Positions 25,773 to 35,128 are shown, counted from the stretch's first letter. The stretch: 64,000 bases of DNA from JACQGZ01 sp050695215 (GCA_050695215.1 JBOGSD010000068.1:29485-93484); one strand, 5' to 3'. A program made the numbers and translations. The notes: a model not told the origin generated them from the letters alone.

Positions 25773-28007
25773 TCAGTGCGTCGTGGGGGGTGGCTGCCAG
25801 AGGGGCCCGGGCAGGTCGGGCGGCGGCGGCGCGGAGGCGTCCACGGGGATGACGCGGTCGGCGTAGGGTTCATACTCCGGGCGGCACGTAAACAGCAACA
25901 CCTGGTGGGTCTCGCTGACGCGGCGCAGCAGGGCCATCGCCGCGGCCAGACGCTCCGGATCGAAGGAGCCAAAGGGGTCGTCCAGCAGCAGCGGCGGGCG
26001 CCGCCCCTCCGAGAGCACCTCCACCAGGGCCAGGCGGACGGCCAGGTAGACCTGGTCGGCGGTGCCCCGGCTGAGGGTCGGTTCGGCCGGCTCGACCCAC
26101 TGTGCCGCCGCGTCGGCCCACACCGTGATCTGCAGCGGGTTTTCCGTGATGCTGACTCGCCCATACGCCGCCTGAGTGAGGAGGGCCAGGTACTCTCCCG
26201 CCCGCTCCTCCACGCGCTGCCGGGCCGGGATCACGGTGAGCTCTCGGGCCAACCGCAGCCCTGCGGACGCCAGACGGACCACTCGTCCCCGACGCTCCGC
26301 CGTCTCGAGGGCCTCCTGCCGGTCGGCCAGGCGCTCCTCGGTGGCCGCCAGCGCTTCATCGTCGGGCGCGCCCTGGGCGGTCTCCCGCTCCAGATATTCT
26401 CGCCGCCCTGCGAGCGTATGCACCGTCTGGGTGAGGTCCTTCACCGTCCGCTCGAGCTGCTGCACCTCGAGGCCGGTGAGGCGTTTGGCCTCCGCGTCGC
26501 TCAGCTGAATCTCCCGTCCGGCCACGTCCGCGCGCCGCCGGTCGCGCGCCTCTCGGAGATCCGCAAGGTCCTGCCCGCCGAGATGGGCTGCCACCTGACT
26601 CCCGGTGCCGGTCCGGTCGTCTTCCAGCTGGCGCATCCGCGCGTGGCGCGCCAGCGCCTCCTCCACGGTGGCGCTCCCGGCCCCGGCGACCGTCTCTTGG
26701 AGGGCCGCCTGTGCCGCGATCAGTTCTTCCTGGGCCGCGGCGAGGTGTCGTTTGGCCTCCTCCAGCCGCAGGAGGGCCTCGGCGCGTGTCCGCGCCACGT
26801 CCTCACGGCGCCGCCGCCGCCGTTGCTCGAGGCCGAGCAGGAGGAGGCCAGCCAGGCCGGCCGCCACCGCCGCGGGCCAGAGGGGTCCGACCGACCAGAC
26901 AGCCGCCGCCGCCGCGGCGACGGCGGCGAGGACGATCAGCAGCCAGCCGAGGGGTCGTCTCCGGCTCCGCGCGTCGACGGAGGCGGCGGATGCCGTCACG
27001 CTTCCGGTCAGCGTCTCGGCGGCACCGACCCTGCGTGCCAGGTCCTCGGCGGTCTTCTCCTGCTGCTGCACCCGCCCGGCCGCCGCGTGGATGCGGGCGA
27101 CCGCGGTGTCGTCGGGGACTCCGCTGGCCTGGAGCGCCTCCAGGTCGCGCCCAATGCCTTCGAGGCGATCGTACCCTCGCTCGACGGCGTTCACGCGTTC
27201 CGCCAGTTGCCGGGCCTCCGCGCGGAAGTGCTCCAACTCGCGATCGATGCGGAGCAGCCGCTGGTTCTCGGTGAGCAGGGCCTCCCGGTCGGCGAGGTCG
27301 GTGGCCGCCCGGTCGGCCTCCTCTCGGAGGCGCCTGAGCTCCTCCCGCTGTCCCTCCAGCACCTCGACGCGGCGGCGGAGTCCATCCCGCTCCCGCGTCA
27401 GCGCGGCCACCTCGTCCTGCCGGCCGCGAATCACCCCGGGCGTTTTTACGGGACGACCATCCAGCCCCTTCTCCAGTTCAGCCAGTTCCTTGTCCAGCTT
27501 CTTGATCACTGCGCCCGCCTCGGCATCTCCCGGGCCGGCCTGAATGATGCGGGAGAGGCGCTGCCCGATGTCCGTGGCGCCTTTCTGCAGGACGGTCAGC
27601 TCGGTTTGCTCGATCATGGCCGTCGACCGATACAAGGGCTCTGTGGAGAGGCCAAGGGCATGCTGCAGCCGTTCCTGGACCTTGCCGCCTTCCCACGACA
27701 CGCCGTTGAGCAGATCACGGAGCTCCGTGCGGCGGTGCTCGAAATCCTTGCGCAGCTCGAAGCGCCTGCCGTCCAGCTCAAACTCTACGGAGATGGAGCC
27801 CACGCGGTCGCTGCCCCAGGGGCGCCACTCGGCGACCTTCTTGGCCGTCGTGGCCGGGTTGACGAAGAACGCGGCCAGGATGGCCTGACGCAGCGTCGAC
27901 TTGCCGGCCTCATTGGGACCGACCAGGAGGTTCAGGCCCGGATCGAAGCGGTACTCCGCATCGTCGAAGCGGCGGAAGTTGCGCAGACGGAGGGCGAGCA
28001 ACCGCAT
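25773..28007 (-). CDS. YhaN/SbcC-like ATPase with an internal membrane hairpin
   Basis: 744-residue SMC/Rad50-class ATPase. Walker A is LLVGPNEAGKSTLRQ near residue 30, there is a Q-loop region, and the C-terminal signature/Walker B segment is PTLSRGTADQVYLAVRLALVE ... PPLLLDDPFGSFD. The middle is coiled coil, interrupted at about residues 350-395 by two hydrophobic segments (WLLIVLAAVAAAAAAVWSVG and AAVAAGLAGLLLLGL). This matches Bacillus YhaN, which also carries membrane segments, rather than cytosolic SbcC. It overlaps its nuclease partner at TGATG and most likely forms a DNA-end processing complex with it. Confidence 0.83.
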   Translation of the reverse strand: MRLLALRLRNFRRFDDAEYRFDPGLNLLVGPNEAGKSTLRQAILAAFFVNPATTAKKVAEWRPWGSDRVGSISVEFELDGRRFELRKDFEHRRTELRDLLNGVSWEGGKVQERLQHALGLSTEPLYRSTAMIEQTELTVLQKGATDIGQRLSRIIQAGPGDAEAGAVIKKLDKELAELEKGLDGRPVKTPGVIRGRQDEVAALTRERDGLRRRVEVLEGQREELRRLREEADRAATDLADREALLTENQRLLRIDRELEHFRAEARQLAERVNAVERGYDRLEGIGRDLEALQASGVPDDTAVARIHAAAGRVQQQEKTAEDLARRVGAAETLTGSVTASAASVDARSRRRPLGWLLIVLAAVAAAAAAVWSVGPLWPAAVAAGLAGLLLLGLEQRRRRRREDVARTRAEALLRLEEAKRHLAAAQEELIAAQAALQETVAGAGSATVEEALARHARMRQLEDDRTGTGSQVAAHLGGQDLADLREARDRRRADVAGREIQLSDAEAKRLTGLEVQQLERTVKDLTQTVHTLAGRREYLERETAQGAPDDEALAATEERLADRQEALETAERRGRVVRLASAGLRLARELTVIPARQRVEERAGEYLALLTQAAYGRVSITENPLQITVWADAAAQWVEPAEPTLSRGTADQVYLAVRLALVEVLSEGRRPPLLLDDPFGSFDPERLAAAMALLRRVSETHQVLLFTCRPEYEPYADRVIPVDASAPPPPDLPGPLWQPPPTTH

Positions 28008-29116
28008 CAGCCGGCGCCCGCCTCCGCCAGGAGCTGGCTCACCCCGGTCTGCAGCGCCTCCTCAAAGAGATCCTGCTCTTCCAGAGCCGCGGCCTGTGCC
28101 TGCTCACGCATCAGCCGGATGTAGCGTCCCACGAGCGTCCGCTCCGGGAAGGCGTTGAGCGTCTCCTCGTCCAGCCAGAGCCGCGACTGATTACGCACAC
28201 GCGCGCGGAAACATCCTTCGGCGAGCTTCTCCTCCAGCTCCCGGGCCTCCAGGGTGTGCTCTGGCGTCACGGTTCCGCTCAAGACGACATCGAGCACCGC
28301 ATCGGGGTTCGCCTCCGCGGCCAGCTGAGCTCGGACCCGGTCGGGATCGAGTCCGGAGATGTCCAGCTCCACCCGGCGGTAGCGCCGTCGTCCCACCGGG
28401 ATGGGCGTGACCTCGGCTTGTCCGGGCGCGGGAATCGTGACCAGGAGCGCCTGTCCCGCTTCCTGGTCCATCGCCAGAAACTCCGGCGCTCCGGCGTACC
28501 AGGCGGGTGCGGGTGGAGGCGTGACCTGCTGGGCGGTATGCCAGTCGCCCAGGGCGAGGTAGTCGAGAGCGAGCGCGCGGATATCTGAGGGATGGATCGT
28601 GCCGGCCTCGACCACGCCTTCCCGGTAGGCGCTGCCGTGGGCCAGGCCGATCGCAAAGCGGGCCCCCCGCTCCTTCGGCCAGGCGCGCAACGGTTGCGGC
28701 CCCTCTGGTCCCACTGACTGGCCAACGACGGTCAGATCGAGATCGGGGTACGCTTTCACCCGAGGATCGGACCCAAAGAGCGTCACGTTGGAACAGACGT
28801 CTTCAATGCGGGCCCGCGCCCAGACGCTCCCCTCTCCCAGCCGGTCGTGGTTGCCGGCCAGCAAGGCGACGCGCACCCCTGCGTCGCGCAGGCGGAGGAA
28901 TTGCTCACGGACGAAGCCCAGCGTCCCCTCGCTCTGGCGGTGGGAATGGAAGAGATCTCCGGCGATGAGCAGCAGGTGGACCGGTTCGGCCAGCGCCACG
29001 TCGACGAGCCGGGCAAAGGTCCGCTGCAACTGCTCGCGGTGGTCCCGCCCGCGCTCTCCCAGGGCCGGAAAGGCCATCCCCAGGTGCACATCGGCCGTGT
29101 GCAAGAGCTTGATCAT
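28007..29116 (-). CDS. YhaO/SbcD-like DNA exonuclease
   Basis: 369-residue metallophosphoesterase of the Mre11/SbcD class. Metal ligands are in LLHTADVHLGMAF, LIAGDLFHSHR, LLAGNHDRLG and GLAHGSAY, with ALGDWH later. It is paired with the YhaN-type ATPase, whose start codon overlaps its stop. Upstream, four 26-bp repeats separate its start (ATG ATC AAG) from the end of the helicase-nuclease gene. It is likely to be a repair nuclease acting at the membrane with its partner. Confidence 0.88.
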   Translation of the reverse strand: MIKLLHTADVHLGMAFPALGERGRDHREQLQRTFARLVDVALAEPVHLLLIAGDLFHSHRQSEGTLGFVREQFLRLRDAGVRVALLAGNHDRLGEGSVWARARIEDVCSNVTLFGSDPRVKAYPDLDLTVVGQSVGPEGPQPLRAWPKERGARFAIGLAHGSAYREGVVEAGTIHPSDIRALALDYLALGDWHTAQQVTPPPAPAWYAGAPEFLAMDQEAGQALLVTIPAPGQAEVTPIPVGRRRYRRVELDISGLDPDRVRAQLAAEANPDAVLDVVLSGTVTPEHTLEARELEEKLAEGCFRARVRNQSRLWLDEETLNAFPERTLVGRYIRLMREQAQAAALEEQDLFEEALQTGVSQLLAEAGAG

Positions 29117-29131
29117 TTCAAAGTGTCCGGC

Positions 29132-29235
29132 GGCCTCATCTTTTCGGCGTCTCCGGCGGCCTCATCTTTTCGGCGTCTCCGGCGGCCTCATCATTCCGGC
29201 GTCTCCGGCGGCCTCATCATTCCGGCGTCTCCGGC
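29132..29235 (-). repeat. 26-bp tandem repeat (4 units) between helicase-nuclease and yhaO
   Basis: Four uninterrupted 26-bp units (29132, 29158, 29184 and 29210 onwards on the plus strand). Two are identical to each other, and the other pair differs only in the GGAAT/AAAAG segment. Each minus-strand unit has the core GCCGGAGACGCC followed by TGATGAGG or AGATGAGG. The most upstream unit contains the helicase stop codon (TGA at 29217-29219). A degenerate fifth copy (GCCGGACACTTTGAA) runs into the yhaO start at 29116. Confidence 0.9.
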
Positions 29236-32200
29236 AGCACCGGATCGCCTGTCGCGGTGTAGGGGCAGATCGAGTTGAAGGCGCAATAGCGGCAGGCCAC
29301 ATAGTAGTCGGGGGTGGCGATGAACTGCTGCGCGCGGACGCCCCCTGAGGCGTGCTCGATCACCTGTGTCGCCTCGGCCAGCATCTCCTCGTCCGGCGCG
29401 GTCTCTCCGACGAGCACCTGCTGCGGCCCCAGGAAGTGCAGTTCCAGCCGTTCCGGCGGTTTGCCGTAGACCTCCCGATAGGCTAGGGCGTAGATGCCGA
29501 GCTGGCGGCTCTCCCGCGCGCGACGGTCGGCGTCCTTCTGCGTGCGCACATCGCTGGTCTTAAAGTCGATGACGACCGCGTCAGATCCGCGCAGGTCGAC
29601 GCGGTCCCAACGACCTTTCACCCGGGTCAGCCCCACCTGGAAGGAAAAGGGCGCCTCCACGAAGGTGGGGCGCCGACCCTGGGCCTCCTGAAAATCGAAG
29701 AAGGTGCGCAGGACCGCCCGCCCCTCCTCCATGCGCTGGTCCTCGTGCTCACGGCTGATGAACCCTTCGTTGATCCAGGCCCGCTCGAAGATCGTCAGCA
29801 GGTCGGCAGCGGTGACGGGCTGGGCGCGGGCGCGCCGGCGGTTGTACTCACGCACCGCCTCGTGCACGGCGCTGCCGTAGACGACGCGATGGTCGCGCAG
29901 CAGCGGCACGCGCAGGATGTGCGTGTACTTGAACTTCAGCGGGCAGGTCGCGTAGTCGTCCACCTGGCGAAACGAGAGGCTCAGCGGTTCCTCCGGCGGG
30001 ATCACCCCGGCCAGGGTCTGCTGCCCCTCCGTGGGCGGCGCGTGCCGCTGGATCGTCTCCGTGGGGGCGGCTCGGAAGGCGGCGGACTCCGGCGCGGGAC
30101 GGTCGAGCGCCTCCAGCACGAAGCGGCTGACCTTGCGTGGCCGCACCCCGCCGTAGTCGCGCGCGCTGGTCAGGTACAATTCGCGCCTCGTTCGCGTCAT
30201 CGCCACGTAGAAGAGGCGCCGCTCCTCCTGCAGGTGGAAATCGCCCTGCGGCAGGAGATCCTTCACCAGCGGATCGGGCAGGGCGATCGGTTCCCCGCGG
30301 TTGCGCGTGGGGAAGCGGTCGGCCACGGCCGAGACCAGGAACACGACGGGAAACTCGAGCCCCTTGGCCTTGTGCACGGTGAGAACGTTGACGGCGTCGC
30401 TGTCGAAATCGGCCTCGGCCATCGCCGGGTCGTCCCCGGCGGCGATGAGGTCGTCCAGGTGCTTGACGAATTCGGGGACGCGATCGTAGGTGGCAATCTC
30501 GCCGTACCGCGCCACGATCTCGAAGAAACGGGCGAGGTTGCGCACGGCCATCTCGTCGGTGGGGTTCTCGGAGGTCGCCAACCGTCCCACCAGCCCGGTG
30601 CGGCTGACGAGATAGCTGTAGAGGACACGCCCGGTGGGCTGGTCTTTCATCAGGCGGCGCATCTCGTCGAGGTCGTCGAGCAGGCGATCCAGCGCCGCCC
30701 GGGTCTCCGGCCCGATCTCTTCGGCCAGATCGGAGAAGGCGGTCAGTCGTCGGAAGACGTACTCCAGGGTCCGGTTCCGCCGGTTGGCATACGCCAGCGC
30801 CTTGGCCACGTCGGTCGGGCTGATCAGGTAGATCGGCGAGATCCCCAGGTAGTAGAGGCTGAGGTTGTCCGCCGGATTGGCCAGCGCCCGCAAGAAGGCG
30901 AGCACGAGGCGGATCTCCTCCCGGTTGTAGAGCCCGCGGTTGCCGGTGAAGCGGTGCGGCACCCCCCGCAAGTTGAGCGCCCGCAGGAAGGGGTCGGCGT
31001 CGTGGTTGCTGCGGACCAGGATGGCGAAGTCTTTGTACCGGTACGCCGCGGCGGCCACCCGCTCGGCGATGTGCGCAGCCACCCCGTCGGCTTCACTGCT
31101 GAGGGTATCGAAGTGCAGGTGCTGCACCTCCGGACCCGTCGAGCTGGACGTGAGCCGTTTGTCGATCTGGTTGCGGACCTCCAGCCGGTCGGGATCGTTG
31201 TGGCGGATCAACCGGTAGGCGACGTCCAGCACGGGCTGGGGTGAGCGGTAGTTGCGGGTGAGGACGACCTGGGTCGCGTCGGGATAGGTCGCGGTGAACC
31301 CCAGAATGTTGCTGATCGAGGCGCCGCGGAACTTGAAAATGGCCTGATCGTCGTCGCCGACGACGGTGACGGTGCGGTGCTGCCCCGCCAGCAGCTGCAC
31401 CAATTGAAACTGCGCGTAGTTGGTGTCCTGAAATTCGTCCACCAGGATATAGCGGAACCGTTCCTGGTAGGCGCGCAGCACGCCGGGGCGCTCGCGGAAG
31501 AGGCGCAGGGGCAGCGTGATCTGGTCGCCGAAATCGAGCAGCCCTTCGCGCCCAAGCATTGTCTGGTAGACGCGGTAGGCTTGCGCCAGTTCGCCCTGCT
31601 TGCGCGCCGCGTCGGCCAATTCGGCGTCGTCGGAAGCCTGGGCGGCGGCCGCGGACACCCGCTCCGCGAAGGCAGCGTACTCCTCCGGTCCGGCGTCCTC
31701 GTCCTTCGCCCGGCTGAAGAGGGCGATGAGCGCCTCCACGTACCGGGTCGGGTCGCCGAGGGGCCGGTAGTACCGCAGGGGGAGCTCGAAGAGGCGGTCG
31801 CGCAGGAAGAGCACCTGCTCGGCGCGGGAGAGGACGCGCACGTCCGGGGGCAGCCCCAACTCCAGGGCGTGCTGGCGCAGCACCCGGTCGCCGAAGGCGT
31901 GGAACGTGCCGATGGTGATGTCCGTGTAGCCGTAGGGGGTGAGCAGGTCGACGCGTTCTTCCATCTCCGCGGCGGCCTTGTCGGTGAACGTGAGGGCCAG
32001 GATCTCCGAGGGGCGCGCGCGGCGGGCGGCGATCAGCCAGGCGATGCGGCGGGTGATCACCGACGTCTTTCCCGTCCCGGCTCCGGCGACGATGAGCAGT
32101 GGCCCTTCCCCGAACGTCACCGCGCGGAGCTGCTCTTCGTTCAACCCCTCCAGGGCCCGATCTGCCGCCCGTTCGGTCGTGCGGTCGCTGAAGCGATCTG

Positions 32201-32282
32201 GCGATCCCTTCGCGGCGAATTCTAAGATCAACTGGCCGCCGTCGGGGCGGTCAGGATAGCGCTGCAGAGGGCGTCCTGTCAT
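29217..32282 (-). CDS. UvrD-family helicase fused to an Fe-S PD-(D/E)XK nuclease
   Basis: 1021-residue helicase-nuclease. Superfamily 1 motifs are all visible: VAGAGTGKTS (Walker A, about residue 66), LALTFTDKAAAEM, LVDEFQDTN (Walker B), VGDDDQAIFKFRGA, LTRNYRS, LTVHKAKGLEFPVVF and YVAMTRTRREL. From about residue 785 there is a RecB/AddB-like nuclease: GSAVHEAVREYNR, WDRVDLRG, VVIDFKTSD and QLGIYALAYRE. One cysteine in DDYATCPLKF and three in ACRYCAFNSICPY suit a 4Fe-4S staple as in AddB. Probably the DNA-end resection enzyme, in the AddA/AdnA/B class. Its start overlaps recX (ATGA). Confidence 0.92.
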   Translation of the reverse strand: MTGRPLQRYPDRPDGGQLILEFAAKGSPDRFSDRTTERAADRALEGLNEEQLRAVTFGEGPLLIVAGAGTGKTSVITRRIAWLIAARRARPSEILALTFTDKAAAEMEERVDLLTPYGYTDITIGTFHAFGDRVLRQHALELGLPPDVRVLSRAEQVLFLRDRLFELPLRYYRPLGDPTRYVEALIALFSRAKDEDAGPEEYAAFAERVSAAAAQASDDAELADAARKQGELAQAYRVYQTMLGREGLLDFGDQITLPLRLFRERPGVLRAYQERFRYILVDEFQDTNYAQFQLVQLLAGQHRTVTVVGDDDQAIFKFRGASISNILGFTATYPDATQVVLTRNYRSPQPVLDVAYRLIRHNDPDRLEVRNQIDKRLTSSSTGPEVQHLHFDTLSSEADGVAAHIAERVAAAAYRYKDFAILVRSNHDADPFLRALNLRGVPHRFTGNRGLYNREEIRLVLAFLRALANPADNLSLYYLGISPIYLISPTDVAKALAYANRRNRTLEYVFRRLTAFSDLAEEIGPETRAALDRLLDDLDEMRRLMKDQPTGRVLYSYLVSRTGLVGRLATSENPTDEMAVRNLARFFEIVARYGEIATYDRVPEFVKHLDDLIAAGDDPAMAEADFDSDAVNVLTVHKAKGLEFPVVFLVSAVADRFPTRNRGEPIALPDPLVKDLLPQGDFHLQEERRLFYVAMTRTRRELYLTSARDYGGVRPRKVSRFVLEALDRPAPESAAFRAAPTETIQRHAPPTEGQQTLAGVIPPEEPLSLSFRQVDDYATCPLKFKYTHILRVPLLRDHRVVYGSAVHEAVREYNRRRARAQPVTAADLLTIFERAWINEGFISREHEDQRMEEGRAVLRTFFDFQEAQGRRPTFVEAPFSFQVGLTRVKGRWDRVDLRGSDAVVIDFKTSDVRTQKDADRRARESRQLGIYALAYREVYGKPPERLELHFLGPQQVLVGETAPDEEMLAEATQVIEHASGGVRAQQFIATPDYYVACRYCAFNSICPYTATGDPVLPETPE

Positions 32283-32971
32283 GAGGGGTCCAGGACCTCG
32301 TTCCTCCCCCGCCGCCGCAGGGTTCCGCCGTTCGGGCCAGGGCCCAACTGCCGCGCGGCCTCCCTGAGGATCGGGGCGATGGTGCTGCCGGAGAATCCCC
32401 GCCGCCTGAGGAGACCGGCCAGGCGGCGCAGGCGAACATCCAGGGTGAGCGCCTGTCCGCGGCTCAGATAGCGCGCCGCCGCGGCGGCCGCCATCTGCTC
32501 CTCCTGCTCCGGTGGCAGCGCCGCGCGCAGCGTCTCCTCGATGATGTCGGAGGCGACGCCCTTGAGGCGGAGCTCGGCCCGCAGCCGGTGCGGCCCTCTG
32601 CGGCCCGCGGCGAGCCGGCCATCGATCCAGAGCCTGGCAAAACGCCGGTCGTCGATCGTCCCGGCCTGAACCAGGTCGGTCAGCACCGCCTCCACGGCGG
32701 GGAGGGCGAAGCCCCGCCTTCGGAGCCGTCCGGTCAGTTCTGCCCGGCTGCGCGGGCGGTAGCGCAGGAGCGCCAGGGCGGCCTCACGGGCACGAGTCTC
32801 CTCGTCCAGCGTGGCGAGGCGTGTGAGGACCAGCGCGTCGATCTCCGTTGCCTCGGTAAGGGCAAGAGGGAGAGCGCGTTCCGCGTCCACCAAGAACCGG
32901 CGGCTATCGGCAAGCGTGACGGCGCGCAAGTGGCCCCCCCGTCCCGCCGGCCGGATTCGTCCGATCTGCAT
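32279..32971 (-). CDS. recX: Recombination regulator RecX
   Basis: 230 residues of tandem three-helix repeats, e.g. ALALLRYRPRSRAELTGRLRRRGF, VEAVLTDLVQAGTIDDRRFARLWI and LRAELRLKGVASDIIEETL. Modulates RecA filaments. It starts three bases after the recA stop, so it shares the SOS-controlled recA transcript. Confidence 0.93.
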   Translation of the reverse strand: MQIGRIRPAGRGGHLRAVTLADSRRFLVDAERALPLALTEATEIDALVLTRLATLDEETRAREAALALLRYRPRSRAELTGRLRRRGFALPAVEAVLTDLVQAGTIDDRRFARLWIDGRLAAGRRGPHRLRAELRLKGVASDIIEETLRAALPPEQEEQMAAAAAARYLSRGQALTLDVRLRRLAGLLRRRGFSGSTIAPILREAARQLGPGPNGGTLRRRGRNEVLDPS

Positions 32972-32974
32972 TGG

Positions 32975-35128
32975 TCAGGCCTTGACCTTGACCGGCGCCT
33001 CCTTGACCCCTGTTGCTTCGCGCTTGCCCTCGGCGCCGTCGCGTGAGCCTGCGCCGTTGCGCCGGGGCAGTCCCAGCGTGTCCCGGGTCCGCGTCTCCAG
33101 CTCGCGGGCCAGCTCGAGATTGCTCTCCAGGAAATCGCGCGCGTTGTCCCGCCCCTGGCCCAGGCGGAGGTCGCCGTAGGAGAACCAGGTGCCGGTGCGG
33201 CTGATCAGTCCGGCGGCGTGCGCCGTGTCGAGCAGGCTGCCGGTCCGGGAAATCCCCTGTCCGTAGAAGATGTCCACCTCGGCGTCGCGGAAGGGCGGGG
33301 CGAGCTTATTCTTCACCACTTTGATCCGCGCCCGCATGCCCTTGATCTCTTCCCCGCTCTTGATGGACTCGATGCGGCGGATCTCCATGCGCACGGAGGA
33401 ATAGAACTTGAGGGCGCGGCCGCCAGTGGTGGTTTCCGGCGAGTTGTGGACGACAGCACCGCCGACGAGATAGGTGTGGTTGCCCTCAACCTCCAGATCA
33501 AACCGCCGCATGGAGCGTGTCGGCGGCTTCTTGTAGATCCGGGCGATCCTCGCGGGGACGGCACGGAGATACCGTCGGGCCGAGAGGCGGGTTCCGTTCA
33601 AGTGTGCATCACTGAGATCGGGCTGCCAGGCATATCGACCGCGCAACGTGGGGTGAAGCTTATAATCCACTGACGGATGGAGATAGGGGGCGATCAATTC
33701 ATGAAACTTCGCGGTCTGCTCTGCCGTAAACCAAAACCCCCGGCCGTCATCACGCGGTCGACCCACTCCGAGCCGTTCAAACAGGGCGGCCACCCGTTCC
33801 CGGTCAGTGCCCTGAAGCGACGTGTTGTAAATCGCAGCCTTTCCGTGACCCCAGCGTGCAAAGTGCCCGGCGAAGGATCCGTCGTCGCCGTACCATACGG
33901 CCACGCCGCGGGCATCGAGTTGGTCAAGGACCGTTGCCGCGGCGGTTCGCTGGCCTTCGGCGTACAAACTGGTCCGCAGTTCAGCAAGCGTGGGGAATGC
34001 GAGTGTTTCAAATCCCTGTCCATTGCCCCTGGGACCGAAGTCCTGCGAGAACGGTTCCAGCATCCAGTGCTTCCATCTCGCATATGCGGTTTGTGCTTCC
34101 CCATGGCCCACCCGGAAGGACGCCGCCTGGGTACTCACCTGCCGGAGCGCTCCGTCACCCAGCGTCCCGCCCAGGATGAGCTGCAATTGATCCTCGGTCA
34201 GACGGTAGTCTTCGACTGAAGCCAATACCTCGTCACCTTCGCGGAGCTCACCCGCGGGAACTTCTCCCCGGGGCGTGAATATCATGTGGTTGGGAGTAAC
34301 GCCAAATCGGCGCCGGCCCGACGGACCCCCTTCGATCTCGAATTGGAGGAAATGCTCGGCGTTCCCATTGTCGAACCAATTCACGACGCGGCGCGGCTGC
34401 AGCCTCCCGGTCGCGGCATCGTAACTGAGCACCTCGACGGGTATCCGCTGGTTGACGATCTTGCCGATCTTCATTCTGCTTCCGTCAGCGAGCACGACGC
34501 GAGCATTGTAGTGGAAGCAGCCAAACATGACCCCGATCTTCTCTCGGATCTGGTTGATGAAGATCACGGTGGTGTGGGACTTGCTGATCGTCCCCACCAG
34601 TTTGCGCAGCGCCTGGGACATCAGCCGGGCGTGCAGGCCGACGTGGGCGTCGCCCATCTCCCCTTCCAGTTCAGCCCGCGGCACCAGCGCGGCGACCGAG
34701 TCGATGACGATGACGTCCACCGCGCCGCTGCGCACGAGCATCTCCGCGATCTCGAGGGCCTGCTCGCCGCTGTCGGGCTGGGAGAGCAACAGGCCATCGA
34801 TGTCTACCCCCACGGCCCGGGCGTAGTTGGGGTCGAGGGCGTGCTCGGCGTCGATGAAGGCGGCGACGCCGCCGTCGCGCTGCGCCTCGGCGATGATGTG
34901 GTAGCCCAGCGTGGTCTTCCCGGAGGCTTCGGGCCCGTAGATCTCCACGACCCGCCCCCGGGGGACGCCGCCCACCCCCAGGGCCGCGTCCAGGGCCACC
35001 GAGCCTGTCGAAATCACTTCCACCTGTAATTTGGCAGAGGCTTCGCCCAGCCTCATGATGGAGCCCTTGCCGAACTGCTTCTCGATCTGGGTCAAAGCGA
35101 GCTCCAACGCTCGCTGGCGCTCATTCAT
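32975..35128 (-). CDS. recA: RecA recombinase precursor containing an intein
   Basis: 717-residue precursor. The exteins (residues 1-203 and 563-717) join to a 358-residue RecA with Walker A GPEASGKTT, IDSVAALVP, the L1/L2 regions and a basic C-terminal tail. The intein interrupts the protein after REKIGVMFG, directly before SPETTTGG, which is DNA-binding loop L2 and ATP-sensing region, so unspliced RecA should be inactive. The +1 residue is serine where most RecA proteins have asparagine, as required for splicing chemistry. Transcribed from an SOS-boxed promoter and followed at once by recX. Confidence 0.98.
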   Translation of the reverse strand: MNERQRALELALTQIEKQFGKGSIMRLGEASAKLQVEVISTGSVALDAALGVGGVPRGRVVEIYGPEASGKTTLGYHIIAEAQRDGGVAAFIDAEHALDPNYARAVGVDIDGLLLSQPDSGEQALEIAEMLVRSGAVDVIVIDSVAALVPRAELEGEMGDAHVGLHARLMSQALRKLVGTISKSHTTVIFINQIREKIGVMFGCFHYNARVVLADGSRMKIGKIVNQRIPVEVLSYDAATGRLQPRRVVNWFDNGNAEHFLQFEIEGGPSGRRRFGVTPNHMIFTPRGEVPAGELREGDEVLASVEDYRLTEDQLQLILGGTLGDGALRQVSTQAASFRVGHGEAQTAYARWKHWMLEPFSQDFGPRGNGQGFETLAFPTLAELRTSLYAEGQRTAAATVLDQLDARGVAVWYGDDGSFAGHFARWGHGKAAIYNTSLQGTDRERVAALFERLGVGRPRDDGRGFWFTAEQTAKFHELIAPYLHPSVDYKLHPTLRGRYAWQPDLSDAHLNGTRLSARRYLRAVPARIARIYKKPPTRSMRRFDLEVEGNHTYLVGGAVVHNSPETTTGGRALKFYSSVRMEIRRIESIKSGEEIKGMRARIKVVKNKLAPPFRDAEVDIFYGQGISRTGSLLDTAHAAGLISRTGTWFSYGDLRLGQGRDNARDFLESNLELARELETRTRDTLGLPRRNGAGSRDGAEGKREATGVKEAPVKVKA
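33443..34519 (-). mobile_element. RecA intein with LAGLIDADG homing endonuclease
   Basis: 359-residue intein in frame within recA. It starts with Cys1 (CFHYNARVVLADGSRMKIG, block A) and has block B GVTPNHMIF with the TxxH histidine. The endonuclease domain has two LAGLIDADG-like motifs (LILGGTLGDGAL and VAVWYGDDGSFAG, with their aspartates). It ends in block F RRFDLEVEGNHTYLVGGAV and VHN, then Ser+1. All splicing residues and both endonuclease acidic residues are present, suggesting an active element. The DNA looks less GC-rich and less codon-biased than the flanking recA, which suggests later arrival. Confidence 0.96.

Noticed and set aside
29132..29235. Possible CRISPR array
   Set aside because: Units are directly contiguous with no unique spacers and no cas genes nearby; it is a simple tandem repeat.
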